NCBI RefSeq assembly: GCF_003044275.1
Contig: NZ_PZPL01000001.1
Coordinates: 1,364,001 to 1,428,000 of the forward strand
Direction of reading: 5' to 3'
Source: Rathayibacter caricis DSM 15933
GTDB lineage: Bacteria > Actinomycetota > Actinomycetes > Actinomycetales > Microbacteriaceae
DNA: 64,000 nt
The notes below the pieces were generated by a model. That model did no database searches, was not told where the DNA came from, and saw nothing but the letters and a program-made list of their open reading frames with translations. Within the stretch, counting starts at the first letter, position 1; each line of letters starts with the position of its first letter. Below are positions 17,103-25,785 of the stretch, one piece after another. The position numbers were made by a program, and so were the translations under genes.

Positions 17103-18461
17103 ATGACCGTGACGCTCCCCGCTCCGCGACCGATCGACCCCGGCTCCGTGCCGGAACTGCGCTGGGGAGTGATCGGCACCGGCATCGCGGCCCGCTTCGT
17201 GCACGCGATCCACGCGCACACGACCCAGCGCGCCGTCGCCGTGACCGCGCGCGACGCCGAGAAGACGCGTGCGTTCGCGCAGGAGCACGGGATCCCGACG
17301 GTGCACGACTCGGTCGAGGCGCTGCTCGCGGATCCGGAGGTCGACGTCGTCTACGTCGCCACTCCGCACCCGCTGCACCGCGACCAGGCGCTCGCCGCGA
17401 TCGCGGCCGGCAAGCACGTGCTGATCGAGAAGCCGATCGCGATGTCGGCGCGGGAGGCCGAGCAGATCACCGACGCCGGACGGGCGGCGGGCGTGCTCGT
17501 GATGGAGGCGATGTGGACGCGCTACCTCCCGCAGGCCGACGTGATCCGCCAGGTGCTCGACAGCGGGGTGCTGGGCGAGCTGCGCCTCGTGCGCGCCGAC
17601 TTCGGGTTCCTGATGCCGTTCCTCCCGGAGCACCGGCTCTGGAACCGCGAGCTCGGCGGCGGCGCGCTGCTGGACGCCGGGGTGTACCCGATCTCGTTCG
17701 CGTCCTCGGTGCTCGGCGCCCCCTCCTCCGTCACCGCATCCGGCTCGATCAACCAGGAGACCGGAGTCGACGCGAGCGCCGACCTGCTCCTCGAGGCGGA
17801 GTCGGGCGCGCGGGCGCTGCTGTCGACGTCCCTTGAGGCGTCGCTGCCGGTCGAGGCCCTCGTCGTCGGATCGGCGGGGCGGCTCCTCGTGCACAGCCCG
17901 TTCTTCGGCCCGAGCGGGCTCACCCTGACCCTCGGAGGGCTCGGGGCGGACGAGTCCGCCACGTGGATCGACGACTCGCACCCGGAGCTGCACGACGGGC
18001 TCGCGCACCAGGCCACGGCCTTCGCGTCGTACGTGGCGCAGGGGCTCGTCGAATCGCCCGTGCACCCGCACCACGAGATCGTCTCGGTGATGGCGACCAT
18101 CGACGAGGCCCGCCGGCAGGTGTCGGAGGAGATCGCTCCGGGCGCCTCGATCCAGCACACCGTCGCGTTCTCGCTGGTGCACGCGGCGGGCTCGCCCGAG
18201 GAGGAGGAGTTCCTCGCCAGCGCTCGCCGGATCCTGACGGGGATCCCCGGGGTGCAGGATTTCACCGTGAACCGGCAGGTCAGCCCGAAGAACGGCCTCG
18301 CGTGGCAGTTCTCGATGGTGTTCGCCGACCGGGCCGCGTTCGCGGCGTACGACGCGCATCCGGAGCACGTGGCCTTCGTGCAGGAGCGGTGGCTGAGCGA
18401 GGTCGCCGAGTTCCAGGAGGCCGACTTCGAGGAGGACGCGCGGATCGGCTCCGCCGGCTGA
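17103..18461 (+). CDS. Gfo/Idh/MocA oxidoreductase fused to a Dabb domain
   Basis: 452 aa. Residues about 17-340 form an NAD(P)-dependent sugar or cyclitol dehydrogenase: the Rossmann motif GVIGTGIAARF is near 23, the EKP motif of the active site near 113, and GGGALLDAGVYPI near 188. From about residue 355 a separate domain, starting HTVAFSLVHAAGSPEEEEF, matches the Dabb (stress-responsive A/B barrel) fold. Typical family members stop near 330-340 residues, so the C-terminal addition is unusual. The substrate is unknown. Confidence 0.88.
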   Translation: MTVTLPAPRPIDPGSVPELRWGVIGTGIAARFVHAIHAHTTQRAVAVTARDAEKTRAFAQEHGIPTVHDSVEALLADPEVDVVYVATPHPLHRDQALAAIAAGKHVLIEKPIAMSAREAEQITDAGRAAGVLVMEAMWTRYLPQADVIRQVLDSGVLGELRLVRADFGFLMPFLPEHRLWNRELGGGALLDAGVYPISFASSVLGAPSSVTASGSINQETGVDASADLLLEAESGARALLSTSLEASLPVEALVVGSAGRLLVHSPFFGPSGLTLTLGGLGADESATWIDDSHPELHDGLAHQATAFASYVAQGLVESPVHPHHEIVSVMATIDEARRQVSEEIAPGASIQHTVAFSLVHAAGSPEEEEFLASARRILTGIPGVQDFTVNRQVSPKNGLAWQFSMVFADRAAFAAYDAHPEHVAFVQERWLSEVAEFQEADFEEDARIGSAG

Positions 18462-18543
18462 CCCGCGGTCCGGGGGCCCGGCGCGCGCGATCCGGTGCGC
18501 CGTCCGCACGTCGGCGGTTCGCGCCGTCCGGTCGTGCGCGCGC

Positions 18544-19611
18544 TCAGCCCGCCTCGAGCCGCGTCACCGGAGCGAGCGGGCCGCCCGCGCGGGTCGGCAG
18601 CAGGGCTGCGCGGCGCACCACGAGCGAGGTGTGCAGGGCGGCGACGGTCGACTCGGCTCCGCGGTTCTCGTTGCGCCCGGTCGGCTCGAGGCCGTCGAAA
18701 CCGGCGCCGGTCGAGGGGTCGAGCATGACGGTCGCGGAGTCGTTGTCGCCGAGGAACCAGGCCCAGCAGGAGGCGAGGCCGACGCGCCAGAGCGGGTCCT
18801 CCTCGAGGGTCAGCGCGCGGGCGCACGCTGCGGCCAGCGCGGCGACCTCGATCGGTTGCTGGTCGAAGAGGGCGCCGCGATCCAAGGGCCCGCGGCCCTC
18901 GGTGCCCGCGACCGAGAGGTGACCGTCGCGCGACTCCGTCTCGAGGAGGAACGCGAGCGACGCGAAGCCCCGCTCGAGCAGCGTCGGGTCGTCGAGGGCC
19001 GCGCCGGCCGCGAGGAGCGCCTCGGGGATGCAGCCGTTGGCGTAGCGCAGCCGCGGCTCGGGCCACGGCCACTCGGGATCGGATCCCCGGAGCAGCATCG
19101 GAGCGGCGTCGACGAGGAGCAGAGCGGCGGCGGCGGAGTGCGGGCGCACCTCGACGACCTCCGCAGCTCCGAGCACCGCGAAGGTCATCGCGCGCAGGTC
19201 GGGCGAGCGCTGCTCGGCGAGCCGGAGGAAGAGCCGCATCGCCCGCCGCCGGGTCAGGGGCAGCTCGGCGCGTGCCGCCGCGATGCCGGCCGCCCAGACG
19301 CTCCGCCCCCACCAGTCGCCGACGGAGGCGTCGTCGACGAGCACGCCGCCCGCGTTCATGCGGTTGTGGACTGCTCCGTCCTCGTCCGCCGCGTGCTCGA
19401 GGAAGCGCAGGTACTGCTCCGTCAGCCGCCGGGTGAGGAAGGACTGCTCCGGCTCCTGCACCACGACGATCAGCGCGCGGGACACGTCGTCGACGCAGTA
19501 GCCGTGCTCCCTCCGCGGGACGTCGAGGAGCGCGTGCTCGAAGAGGCCCCGCTCGTCCGTCAGTGCGTCGAGGTGCGCGTACGGCAGCGGAGCGGCGCGC
19601 GGGCCGGTCAC
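18544..19611 (-). CDS. Alpha/alpha-barrel-like protein partnered with GT4
   Basis: 355 aa, soluble. The repeated helical segments with HGYCVDDVSRALI, GDWWGRSVWAAG and NRGAESTVAALHTSL resemble six-hairpin glycosidase or phosphorylase-like proteins, but I cannot assign a family. It overlaps the GT4 gene by 4 bp (ATGA) and is translated after it, so the pair probably acts on the same glycan or glycoside. Confidence 0.72.
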   Translation of the reverse strand: MTGPRAAPLPYAHLDALTDERGLFEHALLDVPRREHGYCVDDVSRALIVVVQEPEQSFLTRRLTEQYLRFLEHAADEDGAVHNRMNAGGVLVDDASVGDWWGRSVWAAGIAAARAELPLTRRRAMRLFLRLAEQRSPDLRAMTFAVLGAAEVVEVRPHSAAAALLLVDAAPMLLRGSDPEWPWPEPRLRYANGCIPEALLAAGAALDDPTLLERGFASLAFLLETESRDGHLSVAGTEGRGPLDRGALFDQQPIEVAALAAACARALTLEEDPLWRVGLASCWAWFLGDNDSATVMLDPSTGAGFDGLEPTGRNENRGAESTVAALHTSLVVRRAALLPTRAGGPLAPVTRLEAG

Positions 19612-20747
19612 GCGGCGCGCTCCACGCGGAGGCGGCGGATCAGGTCGAGGTAGCGGCCGGCGGCGTCCGGCCAGGAGAGGGCGGTGGGGGCGATCGGAGC
19701 GGCGCCGCCTGTCGCGGCGAGCACCTCGTCGAGCGCCCGTGCCATCGCCTCCGGATCCTGGTGCGCGACGGCCCGGCCCTGGGGGCCACCGAGAAGCTCG
19801 AGGGCGTGCGGGAACGCGGTCGCGACCACGGGCTTGCCGGCCGAGAGCGCCTCGACCAGCACGCCGGACGTGACCTGGTTGCGCGAGTCGTAGGGGAGCA
19901 GGACCGCGTCGGCCTCGGCGACCGCGGCGGCGAGCTCACCCGGATCGAGGTAGCGGCCGTCGAGCAGGACGTCGTCCTCGAGCCCGAGCTCGGTGACGAG
20001 CTCGGCGAGGGACTCGCGGTAGGCCTCCCCGTGCGAGGCCAGCACCTTCGGATGGGTCTGCCCGTGGACGGTGTAGCTCGCGGGGACTCCTGCGGCGCGC
20101 AGCTCGGCGATGGCGCGGATGCCCCACTCGATGCCCTTGCCCGGGCCGATCAGACCCCACGTGATGATCCGCGGTCGCTCCGGGCGGCTGCTCGCGGCCG
20201 TCGCGCCGCTCCACACCGGCACCCCGTGGGCGATGACGCCGACGCGGTGCGGATCGACGTCGTAGCAGCGCTCGAGGATCTCGGCGGCGACCGCGGTCAT
20301 CACGACGACGGCGTCGGCGAGCGCCGCGACCCTCTCGAGCACGAGCCGCTGCGTCGGGCTCGGCGTCTCGAGGACCGTGTGCAGCACCACGATCGCGGGG
20401 ACGGTCAGCTGCTCCAGGACCTCGATCACCTCGGACCCGTCCGGCCCGCCGTAGATGCCGTACTCGTGCTGGATCACCACGACCTCGCTGCGGCTGAGCG
20501 CACGGGCCGCGGCGGCGATGCTGCAGGGGTCGCCGGCGACGAGCTCGGCGACCACCTCCTGCCCGCGGCCGGGAGCAGCGGATCCGGGCACCGCCAGCTC
20601 GTCCATCACCCGGACGGTGCGGATCGACGCGCCGTGCGACTCGACGAGGGCGGTCGCCAGGGACTGCGAGAAGGTCGCGAGCCCGCAGCGCGTGGGCGGG
20701 AAGGTCGAGAGCAGGCCGATCGTCGCGCTGCTGAGGGGGTGGTCCAT
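19608..20747 (-). CDS. GT4-family glycosyltransferase
   Basis: 379 aa, GT-B fold. The N-terminal part includes FPPTRCGLATFSQSLA (acceptor side) near residues 15-30, and WGLIGPGKGIEWGI near 190 begins the nucleotide-sugar domain. The E-x7-E donor motif region is SGVLVEALSAGKPVVAT near residues 290-306. Retaining transferases of this family use GDP- or UDP-sugars; the acceptor is unknown. The ATG at 20747 has GGAG upstream; the open frame continues to 20993 but looks non-coding there. Confidence 0.85.
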   Translation of the reverse strand: MDHPLSSATIGLLSTFPPTRCGLATFSQSLATALVESHGASIRTVRVMDELAVPGSAAPGRGQEVVAELVAGDPCSIAAAARALSRSEVVVIQHEYGIYGGPDGSEVIEVLEQLTVPAIVVLHTVLETPSPTQRLVLERVAALADAVVVMTAVAAEILERCYDVDPHRVGVIAHGVPVWSGATAASSRPERPRIITWGLIGPGKGIEWGIRAIAELRAAGVPASYTVHGQTHPKVLASHGEAYRESLAELVTELGLEDDVLLDGRYLDPGELAAAVAEADAVLLPYDSRNQVTSGVLVEALSAGKPVVATAFPHALELLGGPQGRAVAHQDPEAMARALDEVLAATGGAAPIAPTALSWPDAAGRYLDLIRRLRVERAA

Positions 20748-21014
20748 CGGGGGCTCCAGCCGCAGAGGGCGGCCCCGGGGAAGCAGGACCGCGAACGGGC
20801 GGGACGGCTGCCGGTCGGCACCTCCCGCGGGATCGCCGACGGGCGGATCCGGTCCACGACCGGCGGACCGGGGTGAGTGCGCAAGATCCTGAAGGTGCGG
20901 GATGAACATCCGGGGTCGCGGGGCTCGGGGCTTGACGGGACGGCGCACCAGGGGTCGAGCACGAGCGGCGCGGATCGACGGGTGCGACGGCACGGGTCCG
21001 GTCTGTCCACGGGG

Positions 21015-21042
21015 TTGCGCCCCGGGGGTCCCTGAGTAGCGT
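21015..21042 (+). promoter_or_regulatory. Candidate promoter for the DUF7882-type gene
   Basis: TTGCGC at 21015-21020 and TAGCGT at 21037-21042 are separated by 16 bp, about 75 bp before the start codon. The rest of the 369-bp gap 20748-21115 shows nothing else recognisable. Confidence 0.45.
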
Positions 21043-21115
21043 CGAAGATGCGAGGGTTCACGACACCGCCCGAGCAGCGGTCCGGCGGGGATCGCGACGG
21101 CGACAGGGGTTCACC

Positions 21116-21445
21116 ATGGGCAGGATGATCTACGACTCGACGACGGAGGCCGATTTCGACGATCGCCTGCTCGCGCATCTGCAGATCGTGATCGGCACGA
21201 AGTTCGGCAAGGGCGAGTCGTTCTACTTCTCGTGGCGCGACGCCGGAGCGGCCGGGGACGGTCGCACCTCGCTGTGGCTGCATCCGGCGATCCCGCTGCG
21301 CTTCAAGTACTTCGGCGGGCGCGCCCCGTCGATCAACCCGGAGTGGGTGCGGCGGCTGCTGATGGACTCGTACAGCGCCCAGGGGCTGCGGATCTCGCCC
21401 GAGCCGGAGCACGCGGTGCACACGGCGGCGATCCCGACGGTCTGA
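21116..21445 (+). CDS. DUF7882-type small protein
   Basis: 109 aa. The opening MGRMIYDSTTEADFDDRLLAHLQIVI and the motif WLHPAIPLRFKYFGG are typical of a small Microbacteriaceae family, sometimes wrongly named as DNA-ligase related. No catalytic motif, signal or membrane span. It converges on a similar-sized gene at 21519. Confidence 0.75.
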   Translation: MGRMIYDSTTEADFDDRLLAHLQIVIGTKFGKGESFYFSWRDAGAAGDGRTSLWLHPAIPLRFKYFGGRAPSINPEWVRRLLMDSYSAQGLRISPEPEHAVHTAAIPTV

Positions 21446-21473
21446 GGAGCGGCCCAGGTCGACGGAGGCGCGA

Positions 21474-21504
21474 CGATCACCGAACGTTCGACGCTCGGCG
21501 ATCG
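21474..21504. terminator. Bidirectional hairpin between convergent genes
   Basis: CGATCACCGA and TCGGCGATCG form a 10-bp stem with one mismatch around 11 bases, centred between two convergent stop codons. Confidence 0.5.
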
Positions 21505-21518
21505 TGGAGGTTCGCGGG

Positions 21519-21824
21519 TCAGTGCACCCGGTCGGCCAGCCGGCCGATGATCCACTCGCCCGTGGCCCCGCGCGCCCGCACGAGCAGTCGCGTCACCGAC
21601 GCGATGTCCGGCTCGTCCGGCTCGGCCGAGTCGTACTCGATCACCATCGGAGTCGCCTCCGACAGCGCGATCGTGGCGACCGAGAGCGGGGTTCCCTCGG
21701 CGACCCAGACGAACAGGCCGGAGCCTCCGTCGCGGCGAAGGATCGCCGTCGCGTACTCGAGACGCGTGAGAGTGGCGTCGTCCACCTGCAGGGACGGCAG
21801 GGAGTCGAGTGTCAGGAAGCCCAT
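21519..21824 (-). CDS. Small hypothetical protein related to the DUF7882 group
   Basis: 101 aa. Starts MGFLTLDSLPSLQVDDATLTRLEYATAI and resembles its convergent neighbour in size and layout (short strand, then helix, then strands); the relation is by general pattern only. No signal or span. Function unknown. Confidence 0.65.
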   Translation of the reverse strand: MGFLTLDSLPSLQVDDATLTRLEYATAILRRDGGSGLFVWVAEGTPLSVATIALSEATPMVIEYDSAEPDEPDIASVTRLLVRARGATGEWIIGRLADRVH

Positions 21825-22050
21825 GGCGCCGCCCCGCGCCGCGCTCGTGGTCCGTCCGTGCGTGCCGTGTCCATGCGTTTCCCCAACCCTCTGAGGCCTG
21901 TCGGCTGTGCATCGTGGTCCGGGATGCGGGAGCCACGTTACGCCCCCGCCCGGGATGCGTCGGTGGGGTTGCGCCCGGCCGGGTCGCGCGAGGGGGAGGC
22001 GCAGCGTGCCGGTCGCGGCTCGGTCCGGCGGAGGCTCCCTCGCTGCGGGA

Positions 22051-22761
22051 TCAGAGGGTGCCGGTGGTGGCGACCACTCCGTTCGCCACGTCGCGCAGCC
22101 GCGCGCCGGTGCGGCGGGCGTGACTCCGGAGCAGCGTGAACGCGTGGTCGATGCTGATGTTCTGCCGCTCGGCGAGCACGCCCTTGGCCTGCTCGATGAC
22201 GACGCGGGAGTCGAGCGCGTGCTGCAGCTGCGCGGTGAGGTCGTTCTGCTCGCGCAGGGTCTCGCTGAAGACGATGCCGAGGGTGGCGACGTCGGCGAGG
22301 GCCTGCAGGACGGCCACGTCGTTGTCGCTGAAGGGGCCGGGCTCGGTCGCGAAGACGTTGATCGCGCCGAGGGTGCGGTCGCGGTGGCGCAGCGGAGTCG
22401 CGTGCACGGCCCGGAAGCCGCGGTCGAGCGCGGTGCGGGTGAAGTCGGGCCAGCGCTCGGACTGCTGCAGGTCGGCGAGCTCGACGACGGCCCCGCCGTG
22501 GAACGCCTCGAGGCAGGGGCCCTCGTGGGCGCCGAGCTGCTCCTCCTCGATCTCGGCGGCGCGCTCGCTCGTGGAGGCCATGACGTGCAGGGCGCCCTCG
22601 CCGTCGGCCAGGACGATGCCGGCGTCGACCGCTGCGGTGAAGCGGGTCGCGGCGTCGACGAGCGTGTCCATCGTGTCGATGACGTCGTGCTCGGGGCGCA
22701 GAGCGTCGGCGAGCGCGACGAACACGTCGGCGAGGCGGGCTTCGCGATCGGAGGAGGACAT
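22051..22761 (-). CDS. GAF-ANTAR RNA-binding regulator
   Basis: 236 aa. A GAF sensor domain (about 15-165) is followed by an ANTAR domain (about 172-230) carrying LDSRVVIEQAKGVLAERQNIS, the conserved helix that binds tandem hairpins in mRNA leaders and prevents termination. Such proteins act in the cytoplasm in response to small signals or phosphorylation. No target hairpins were identified next to it. It is transcribed alone, divergent from two small genes. Confidence 0.9.
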   Translation of the reverse strand: MSSSDREARLADVFVALADALRPEHDVIDTMDTLVDAATRFTAAVDAGIVLADGEGALHVMASTSERAAEIEEEQLGAHEGPCLEAFHGGAVVELADLQQSERWPDFTRTALDRGFRAVHATPLRHRDRTLGAINVFATEPGPFSDNDVAVLQALADVATLGIVFSETLREQNDLTAQLQHALDSRVVIEQAKGVLAERQNISIDHAFTLLRSHARRTGARLRDVANGVVATTGTL

Positions 22762-23020
22762 GCCTCGAATCTACGGACGGGTCGGCGGGCAGGGGAAGCC
22801 GGGAGTGCGACGACTTCGCTCCCGGTCCGTCGGTCGCGGTCGCTACCGGGACGGTGCGGCGGGGTGGTCCGTTCGGCCGCGCGCACTGCCAGAGACGGGC
22901 GGCGGAGTCAACGCCCTCCACAGAGCCGAGAAGCCCGACTTAGTGTCCAGAGCATCCCGGAGGAACCGCGCGACCGACTCGGAGCGCGGCGGCCCCCGGG
23001 TGCGACGAGGGGAGTCGACG

Positions 23021-23206
23021 ATGTCGAGGGACGATGTGGCGCCGGGGCGGTTCGCGCGCTTCGTGAAGTGGGTTCCGCGGGCGGACGGCTGGGAGCCGCA
23101 GTACCTGCGCGGGCGCGTGATCGCGAAGCGGGACGGCGAGTGGATCGTCTCGGTGAACGGCGAGGAGAAGCACGTGGTCAAGAAGGAGTGGAGCGTCTAC
23201 CGCTGA
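23021..23206 (+). CDS. Small basic protein
   Basis: 61 aa, starting MSRDDVAPGRFARFVKWVPRA and ending in a compact beta-rich region (RVIAKRDGEWIVSVNGEEKH). The ATG has GGGGAG nine bases upstream. Soluble, not recognised. Its stop is about 30 bp before the next small gene, so the two may be co-transcribed. Confidence 0.6.
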   Translation: MSRDDVAPGRFARFVKWVPRADGWEPQYLRGRVIAKRDGEWIVSVNGEEKHVVKKEWSVYR

Positions 23207-23237
23207 CGCTGCTCTCGGAGGACGGGAGGAGGGCGGC

Positions 23238-23453
23238 GTGAGACTGCCCGATCGACGCAGCCCCGAGGTCCGCGAGGCGCGACCCGGGGTGTTCGTGCTG
23301 GAGCTGCCGCGCACCCGCACGCGGCCGGCGCAGGAGCTGGGCGTGCTGGTACGGACGGGGCCGACCTGGACGGTGCTGAGTCTCGAGGGCGTGGCCGCGG
23401 GGGTGGGCACGTTCCACGAGGCGGTGTCGACGCTGACGCCGGCGCAGGCGTGA
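23238..23453 (+). CDS. Small hypothetical protein
   Basis: 71 aa from a GTG start with GGAGGAGGG upstream. Soluble, beta-rich, Arg-rich at the start. Unknown function. Convergent with the TasA-like gene, with family R repeats between them. Confidence 0.6.
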   Translation: MRLPDRRSPEVREARPGVFVLELPRTRTRPAQELGVLVRTGPTWTVLSLEGVAAGVGTFHEAVSTLTPAQA

Positions 23454-23493
23454 GGGGGGGCTGCGGGAGGCGGGTGCTGTCTCGTTGCGGTGG

Positions 23494-23544
23494 TTCCTCA
23501 GTAGTTGCGGGAACCGCGCGCGGTCACCGCAACTTCTGCGGAAG
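23494..23544. repeat. Intergenic dyad repeat, family R (copy 1)
   Basis: CAGTAGTTGCGG at the left and CCGCAACTTCTG at the right form a 12-bp inverted repeat with one mismatch around a CG-rich centre. Further copies are at 23588, 38540, 38631 and 45312. Confidence 0.8.
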
Positions 23545-23587
23545 GGCGGAGGCGGCCGAGGTGCTGGGGCTAGGGCTGTGCAGTGCT

Positions 23588-23638
23588 TCTCCAGTAGTTG
23601 CGGGAGGGGCGCGCGGTTACCGCAACTTCTGCGGAAGG
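23588..23638. repeat. Intergenic dyad repeat, family R (copy 2)
   Basis: Same layout as the copy 94 bp to the left, including CCAGTAGTTGCGG and CCGCAACTTCTGCGG. Both lie between convergent genes. Confidence 0.8.
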
Positions 23639-23655
23639 GCGGGACGGGACGCGGG

Positions 23656-24261
23656 TCAGACGTGGCGGCCGGGGCGCTGGACGCCGACGGCGGTGAGGGT
23701 GATCGAGCCGGTGGTGCCCTGGGCGGCGGAGGGGGCCGACTCGGGGAGCCGCAGGGTCAGGCGGAGGTGATCCGTCACTCCGTTCGCGAGGGCGGGGGAG
23801 GCGGGCAGGTCGATCCGGGCGGTGGCGGGACGGTCCGGGGAGACGGCGGTGATCGTGCCGCCGCAGGTCGCGCCGTCGGAGGACCAGGGCTGGGAGCAGC
23901 GGTCCAGGGCGATCTGCAGGCCGTCGGAGGGGCTCGCGCCGACGACGGGCGCCGCTGATTCGAGCTGCAGGGCCGAGACGGCGACGGAGCCGGCGTTCGT
24001 GAGGTCGACGAGGCGGCGGGCGGTGCCTCCGGGCACGAGTCCGGTGACGGCGACCGGGACGGCGGTGGCGGTGGTCGCGGTGAACGAGAGGGTGACGACT
24101 CCCGAGCTCGTGCGGGCCTGAACGGAGTCGCGCGAGGTGAACAGGGCGGTGGCGGTGGCGGTCCCGGCGAGGACGAGAGCGGTCGCGAGCCCGGCGGCGA
24201 GCAGGGTGCGGTGGCGGCGCGGGGGGCGGAGGCGCGCGGCGCGGTGCGCGGCGCGGGTCAC
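23656..24261 (-). CDS. TasA/camelysin-like secreted protein
   Basis: 201 aa. The N-terminus has a long basic region, a hydrophobic span and ALFTSRDSV, the pattern of SipW-dependent signal peptides. The mature part is a beta-sandwich with AVSALQLESAAPVV. Such proteins form surface fibres or matrix. The GTG at 24261 overlaps the SipW-type peptidase stop by 4 bp (GTGA), which links it to its likely processing enzyme. Confidence 0.82.
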   Translation of the reverse strand: MTRAAHRAARLRPPRRHRTLLAAGLATALVLAGTATATALFTSRDSVQARTSSGVVTLSFTATTATAVPVAVTGLVPGGTARRLVDLTNAGSVAVSALQLESAAPVVGASPSDGLQIALDRCSQPWSSDGATCGGTITAVSPDRPATARIDLPASPALANGVTDHLRLTLRLPESAPSAAQGTTGSITLTAVGVQRPGRHV

Positions 24262-24950
24262 GAGGCGGCCCCGGAGCGGGTGCGGACGGCGCTCGCGCGG
24301 GCAGCGACCGCGTCCGGGGCGCTCGGCTCTGCGGCTCCGGCGTCGTCGACGATCACCTGCGAGGTATCCGTCTGCGCGAGATCTGCCTCCGCAGCACCCT
24401 CCTCCGCAGCACCCGTCCCGCCCGCGGGTCGACGCCAGATGACGAGCAGCACCGCGGCGACCACGAGCGCGCCGCCGCCCGCGAACAGGGCGAAGCGCGC
24501 CTCCGGGGTCGTCAGCGCGAGGGCCGGCCAGCCCAGCAGCGGCACGACGGCCTCCTCGCGCCAGACGCGGGAGTCGCCGATGGTCAGGATCCACGGGTCG
24601 GCGGAGGCGTTGTTGTCGCCCTTCGTGGTCAGGGCGAGCTGGCCGGGCTCGCGGTCGCGCAGCTGCGCGGCGTCCGCCTCGGAGTAGACGAGGGTCACCC
24701 GGTGGATGACCCGGCGCGAGGACGCGGTCGGGTCGGTGAACACGATCACGTCGCCGGCGCGGATCTCGGCCTGCGCGGCGGGGAGGGTGACGGCGAGGGA
24801 CCCGACGGGCATGCCGGGCGCCATCGAGTTCGAGAGCACGGGCACCACGCGGACCACTCCGAGCGCCGACAGGGCGAACGCGGCGACGCCTGCGACCGCG
24901 AGCAGGGTGACGAGCACACCGGCGAGGGCGCGGAGGAGACGGCGGATCAC
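24258..24950 (-). CDS. sipW: SipW-type signal peptidase I
   Basis: 230 aa. An N-terminal membrane anchor is followed by SNSMAPGMPVGS with the catalytic Ser (near residue 42) and VIHRVT (His near 83) in place of the usual Lys, which marks the ER/SipW type. TKGDNNASADP is conserved box D/E. A second membrane span lies near residue 160, then an Ala-rich tail. It should remove signals from the TasA-like proteins encoded on either side. Confidence 0.9.
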   Translation of the reverse strand: MIRRLLRALAGVLVTLLAVAGVAAFALSALGVVRVVPVLSNSMAPGMPVGSLAVTLPAAQAEIRAGDVIVFTDPTASSRRVIHRVTLVYSEADAAQLRDREPGQLALTTKGDNNASADPWILTIGDSRVWREEAVVPLLGWPALALTTPEARFALFAGGGALVVAAVLLVIWRRPAGGTGAAEEGAAEADLAQTDTSQVIVDDAGAAEPSAPDAVAARASAVRTRSGAAS

Positions 24951-25720
24951 GCGGGGTCCTCCCGGCGGCGGCGGGCGAGCACGAGTCCGGCCGCGAGGGC
25001 GACGAGCGCTCCGAGCAGCGCGGCGCCGAGGTCGCGTCCGGTGACGGCGAGGCCATCGGGGCGCGTGGGGGAGCCGGGGGCGGCGACTCCGGAGTCAGCG
25101 CCGGGACCGTCGGCGCCGGGACCGTCTGCGCCGGGACCCCCGGCACCAGGACCCCCGACCCCAGGCCCGCCCGGCTCCGCCGCCCCCGCCACCGAGAACA
25201 CGACCCGGAGCGACCCGTCCGCGTTCTCGAGCGCGTTCCCCGCCGACTCCGGGAACGCCACGCGCACCCGGACGCCGACGGTCGCGCCCTCGGCGATCGG
25301 GCGGGCGGTCTCGAGCCGGCCGAGCCCGGCGGCGGGTCCGGATCCGAGCGGCACGTCGCCCGAGGCGCAGGTGAAGCGCTCGACGGTGCGGCCCTCGGGA
25401 GTGTCCAGCGGAGTGGAGTCGAAGGGGGCGTCGCAGAGGTCGACGGTGAGGCGGAGCCCGTCCGCGGCGGTGAGCAGGGGCCCCTCGGAGTCGAAGCCGA
25501 CGGTGAGCGCGTGGCCGACCGAGTCGGTGTTGGTCACCTCGGCGGCCCACTCCGACGAGTCGCCGGGTGCCAGGTCGGCGAGGGCGAGCGTCGAGGAGGA
25601 GCGCTCGCGCACGTCGAGGACGTCGCGCTGCTCGGCGCTCGCCGCGGGCGCGAGGAGGATCGCCGCGGGCGCGAGCAGGACCGTCGCGAGGACGGCGCCG
25701 AGCGCGCGGGCGGGGTGCAT
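24947..25720 (-). CDS. Sortase-type surface protein of the TasA cluster
   Basis: 257 aa. Sec signal peptide (about 1-29), a beta-rich extracellular domain (about 30-185), a Gly/Pro linker of GPGAD units, then LAVTG followed by a membrane span and a basic tail (RRRRED), the layout of class E sortase substrates. The ATG is at 25720. Its stop overlaps the start of the SipW-type peptidase gene. Confidence 0.8.
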   Translation of the reverse strand: MHPARALGAVLATVLLAPAAILLAPAASAEQRDVLDVRERSSSTLALADLAPGDSSEWAAEVTNTDSVGHALTVGFDSEGPLLTAADGLRLTVDLCDAPFDSTPLDTPEGRTVERFTCASGDVPLGSGPAAGLGRLETARPIAEGATVGVRVRVAFPESAGNALENADGSLRVVFSVAGAAEPGGPGVGGPGAGGPGADGPGADGPGADSGVAAPGSPTRPDGLAVTGRDLGAALLGALVALAAGLVLARRRREDPA

Positions 25721-25746
25721 GGTGACTCCGGGAGTAAGTGGAAGGG

Positions 25747-25779
25747 GTCCGCGCCCGACCACGGGGGCCGGGCGCGGAC
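25747..25779 (-). terminator. Hairpin terminator after TasA-like gene
   Basis: A perfect 11-bp stem, GTCCGCGCCCG pairing with CGGGCGCGGAC, around 11 bases. It separates the TasA-like gene at 25786 from the sortase-type gene and may reduce read-through. Confidence 0.65.
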
Positions 25780-25785
25780 GGGGTG

